Notes under the pieces: model-generated | Seen by the model: the letters and a program-made list of their open reading frames with translations, nothing else | Database searches by the model: none | Told to the model about the DNA's origin: nothing | Part shown: positions 5,490 to 5,911 of the stretch, in pieces | How positions within the stretch are numbered: the first letter of the stretch is position 1 | Layout of the letters: every line of letters starts with the position of its first letter | Program-made: the position numbers and the translations under genes | DNA from: Bacillota bacterium | GTDB taxonomy: Bacteria > Bacillota > Bacilli > Bacillales_B > DSM-18226 | Length of the DNA stretch: 5,911 bases | Direction: 5' to 3' | Assembly: GCA_030705665.1 (NCBI GenBank) | Contig: JAUZQA010000274.1 | Location: forward strand, 1-5,911

Positions 5490-5911
5490 CTATTTTTTCA
5501 GGAAATGCCGGATTAAAACTACGATGATGATTACTCCCGCAATGATCAACCGATTGCGTATACCGAGCCGCTGATTGAGGCTCTTGCGTCCGTCACCGTT
5601 ACTCGCATTCAGACCGCCACTTTTCGTCTCGAGCGTTGGGGCTTCAGAAGTTGAACCACGTCGTTCCCCGCGAATATTGCGGAAAAGCTGCCCAATAAGA
5701 TTGCCTTCGCTATACGACAGGACATTGCGCGAATAAACGCGTTCACCGAAGTAGGCGACCAAGCCGACAGCGATGACCTGCAGCAAAAGCGCGATCCAAG
5801 CCTCACTCGCTCCCACAGCCTGATTCGCGAAGCGCGTCGGCATCATGGTCGGCGAGAGAAAGGGAATGAAGGACATTACTTGTAACACAACATTGCTCGG
5901 ATTCGCGTTCA
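5490..5911 (-). CDS. ABC-2-type transporter permease, C-terminal part (cut by window edge)
   Basis: The 3' end of a gene whose start lies beyond the right edge; 139 residues are visible. The reading frame stays open through the edge, so the internal GTG at 5888 is not a likely start. The visible part begins NANPSNVVLQVMSFIPFLSP, then MMPTR, a hydrophobic helix AWIALLLQVIAVGLVAYFG and ERVYSRNVLSYSE. This is the ending typical of NatB/YhaP-like ABC-2 permeases (SFIPF..P..MP.R, then a last helix, then R.Y...VL.Y), which export sodium or other substrates with a partner ATPase. Unlike the usual ending, about 45 polar residues follow (GERRGSTSEAPTLETKSGGLNASNGDG region), then another hydrophobic segment IIAGVIIIVVLIRHFLKK at the C-terminus. 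G+C is about 54% and codons are GC-rich, unlike the neighbours. Substrate and partner ATPase are outside the window. Confidence 0.75.
   Translation of the reverse strand, partial: NANPSNVVLQVMSFIPFLSPTMMPTRFANQAVGASEAWIALLLQVIAVGLVAYFGERVYSRNVLSYSEGNLIGQLFRNIRGERRGSTSEAPTLETKSGGLNASNGDGRKSLNQRLGIRNRLIIAGVIIIVVLIRHFLKK

Noticed and set aside
5609..5806. Minus-strand open frame of 65 codons inside the permease gene
   Set aside because: Alternative frame within GC-rich coding DNA; the permease frame has recognisable family motifs and continues through it.
5886..5888. GTG as the start of a complete 132-residue protein
   Set aside because: The same frame is open to the window edge and the residues upstream fit the permease family, so the gene is cut by the window rather than starting here.

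Overview
The window looks like a chromosomal segment of a low-GC, spore-forming Bacillota, most likely a Bacillaceae relative. The support is strong AGGAGG-type ribosome binding sites, sigma-A-like promoters, a Bacillus-type cold-shock protein, a small protein resembling sporulation protein Cse60, and an AT-rich intergenic background. No rRNA, tRNA, CRISPR array or intact mobile element is visible.

Layout: 1-444 has no convincing gene but holds two strong hairpins (93-118 and 121-157) and the terminator (359-393) of the large minus-strand gene next to it. 445-2445 (minus) encodes a three-domain 2-enoate reductase (Old Yellow Enzyme barrel, 4Fe-4S motif, FAD/NAD(P) domains). Divergent from it, 2668-3270 (plus) encodes a TetR-family regulator. 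Its stop codon sits inside the ribosome binding site of 3286-3621, a YciI-like protein, so those two are an operon. The divergent spacer holds a good sigma-A promoter for the reductase, with a 16-bp inverted repeat directly downstream of its -10 box, the expected place for an operator of the adjacent TetR protein. I infer a small inducible module for reducing alpha,beta-unsaturated or aromatic acids, or for responding to them.

A long hairpin (3662-3699) separates this module from an SRPBCC/AHSA1-like gene on the minus strand (3736-4170), a cold-shock protein gene (4366-4569, minus) with a candidate long leader carrying a 14-bp palindrome, and a Cse60-like small gene (4738-4935, minus). An AT-rich gap of about 330 bp precedes a 60-residue two-helix membrane protein (5265-5447, plus).

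The last 420 bp (5490-5911, minus) hold the 3' end of an ABC-2-type permease gene running off the window. This block is about 54% G+C by hand count over 5521-5880, against roughly 25-45% in most of the rest, and the encoded protein has an unusual C-terminal linker plus an extra membrane helix. The two converging genes share a bidirectional terminator.

I see no clear evidence of a wholly new system. The items most worth a second look are the divergent enoate reductase/TetR/YciI module with its operator candidate, the compositionally foreign permease end, the cold-shock leader, and the unexplained hairpin pair at the left edge.
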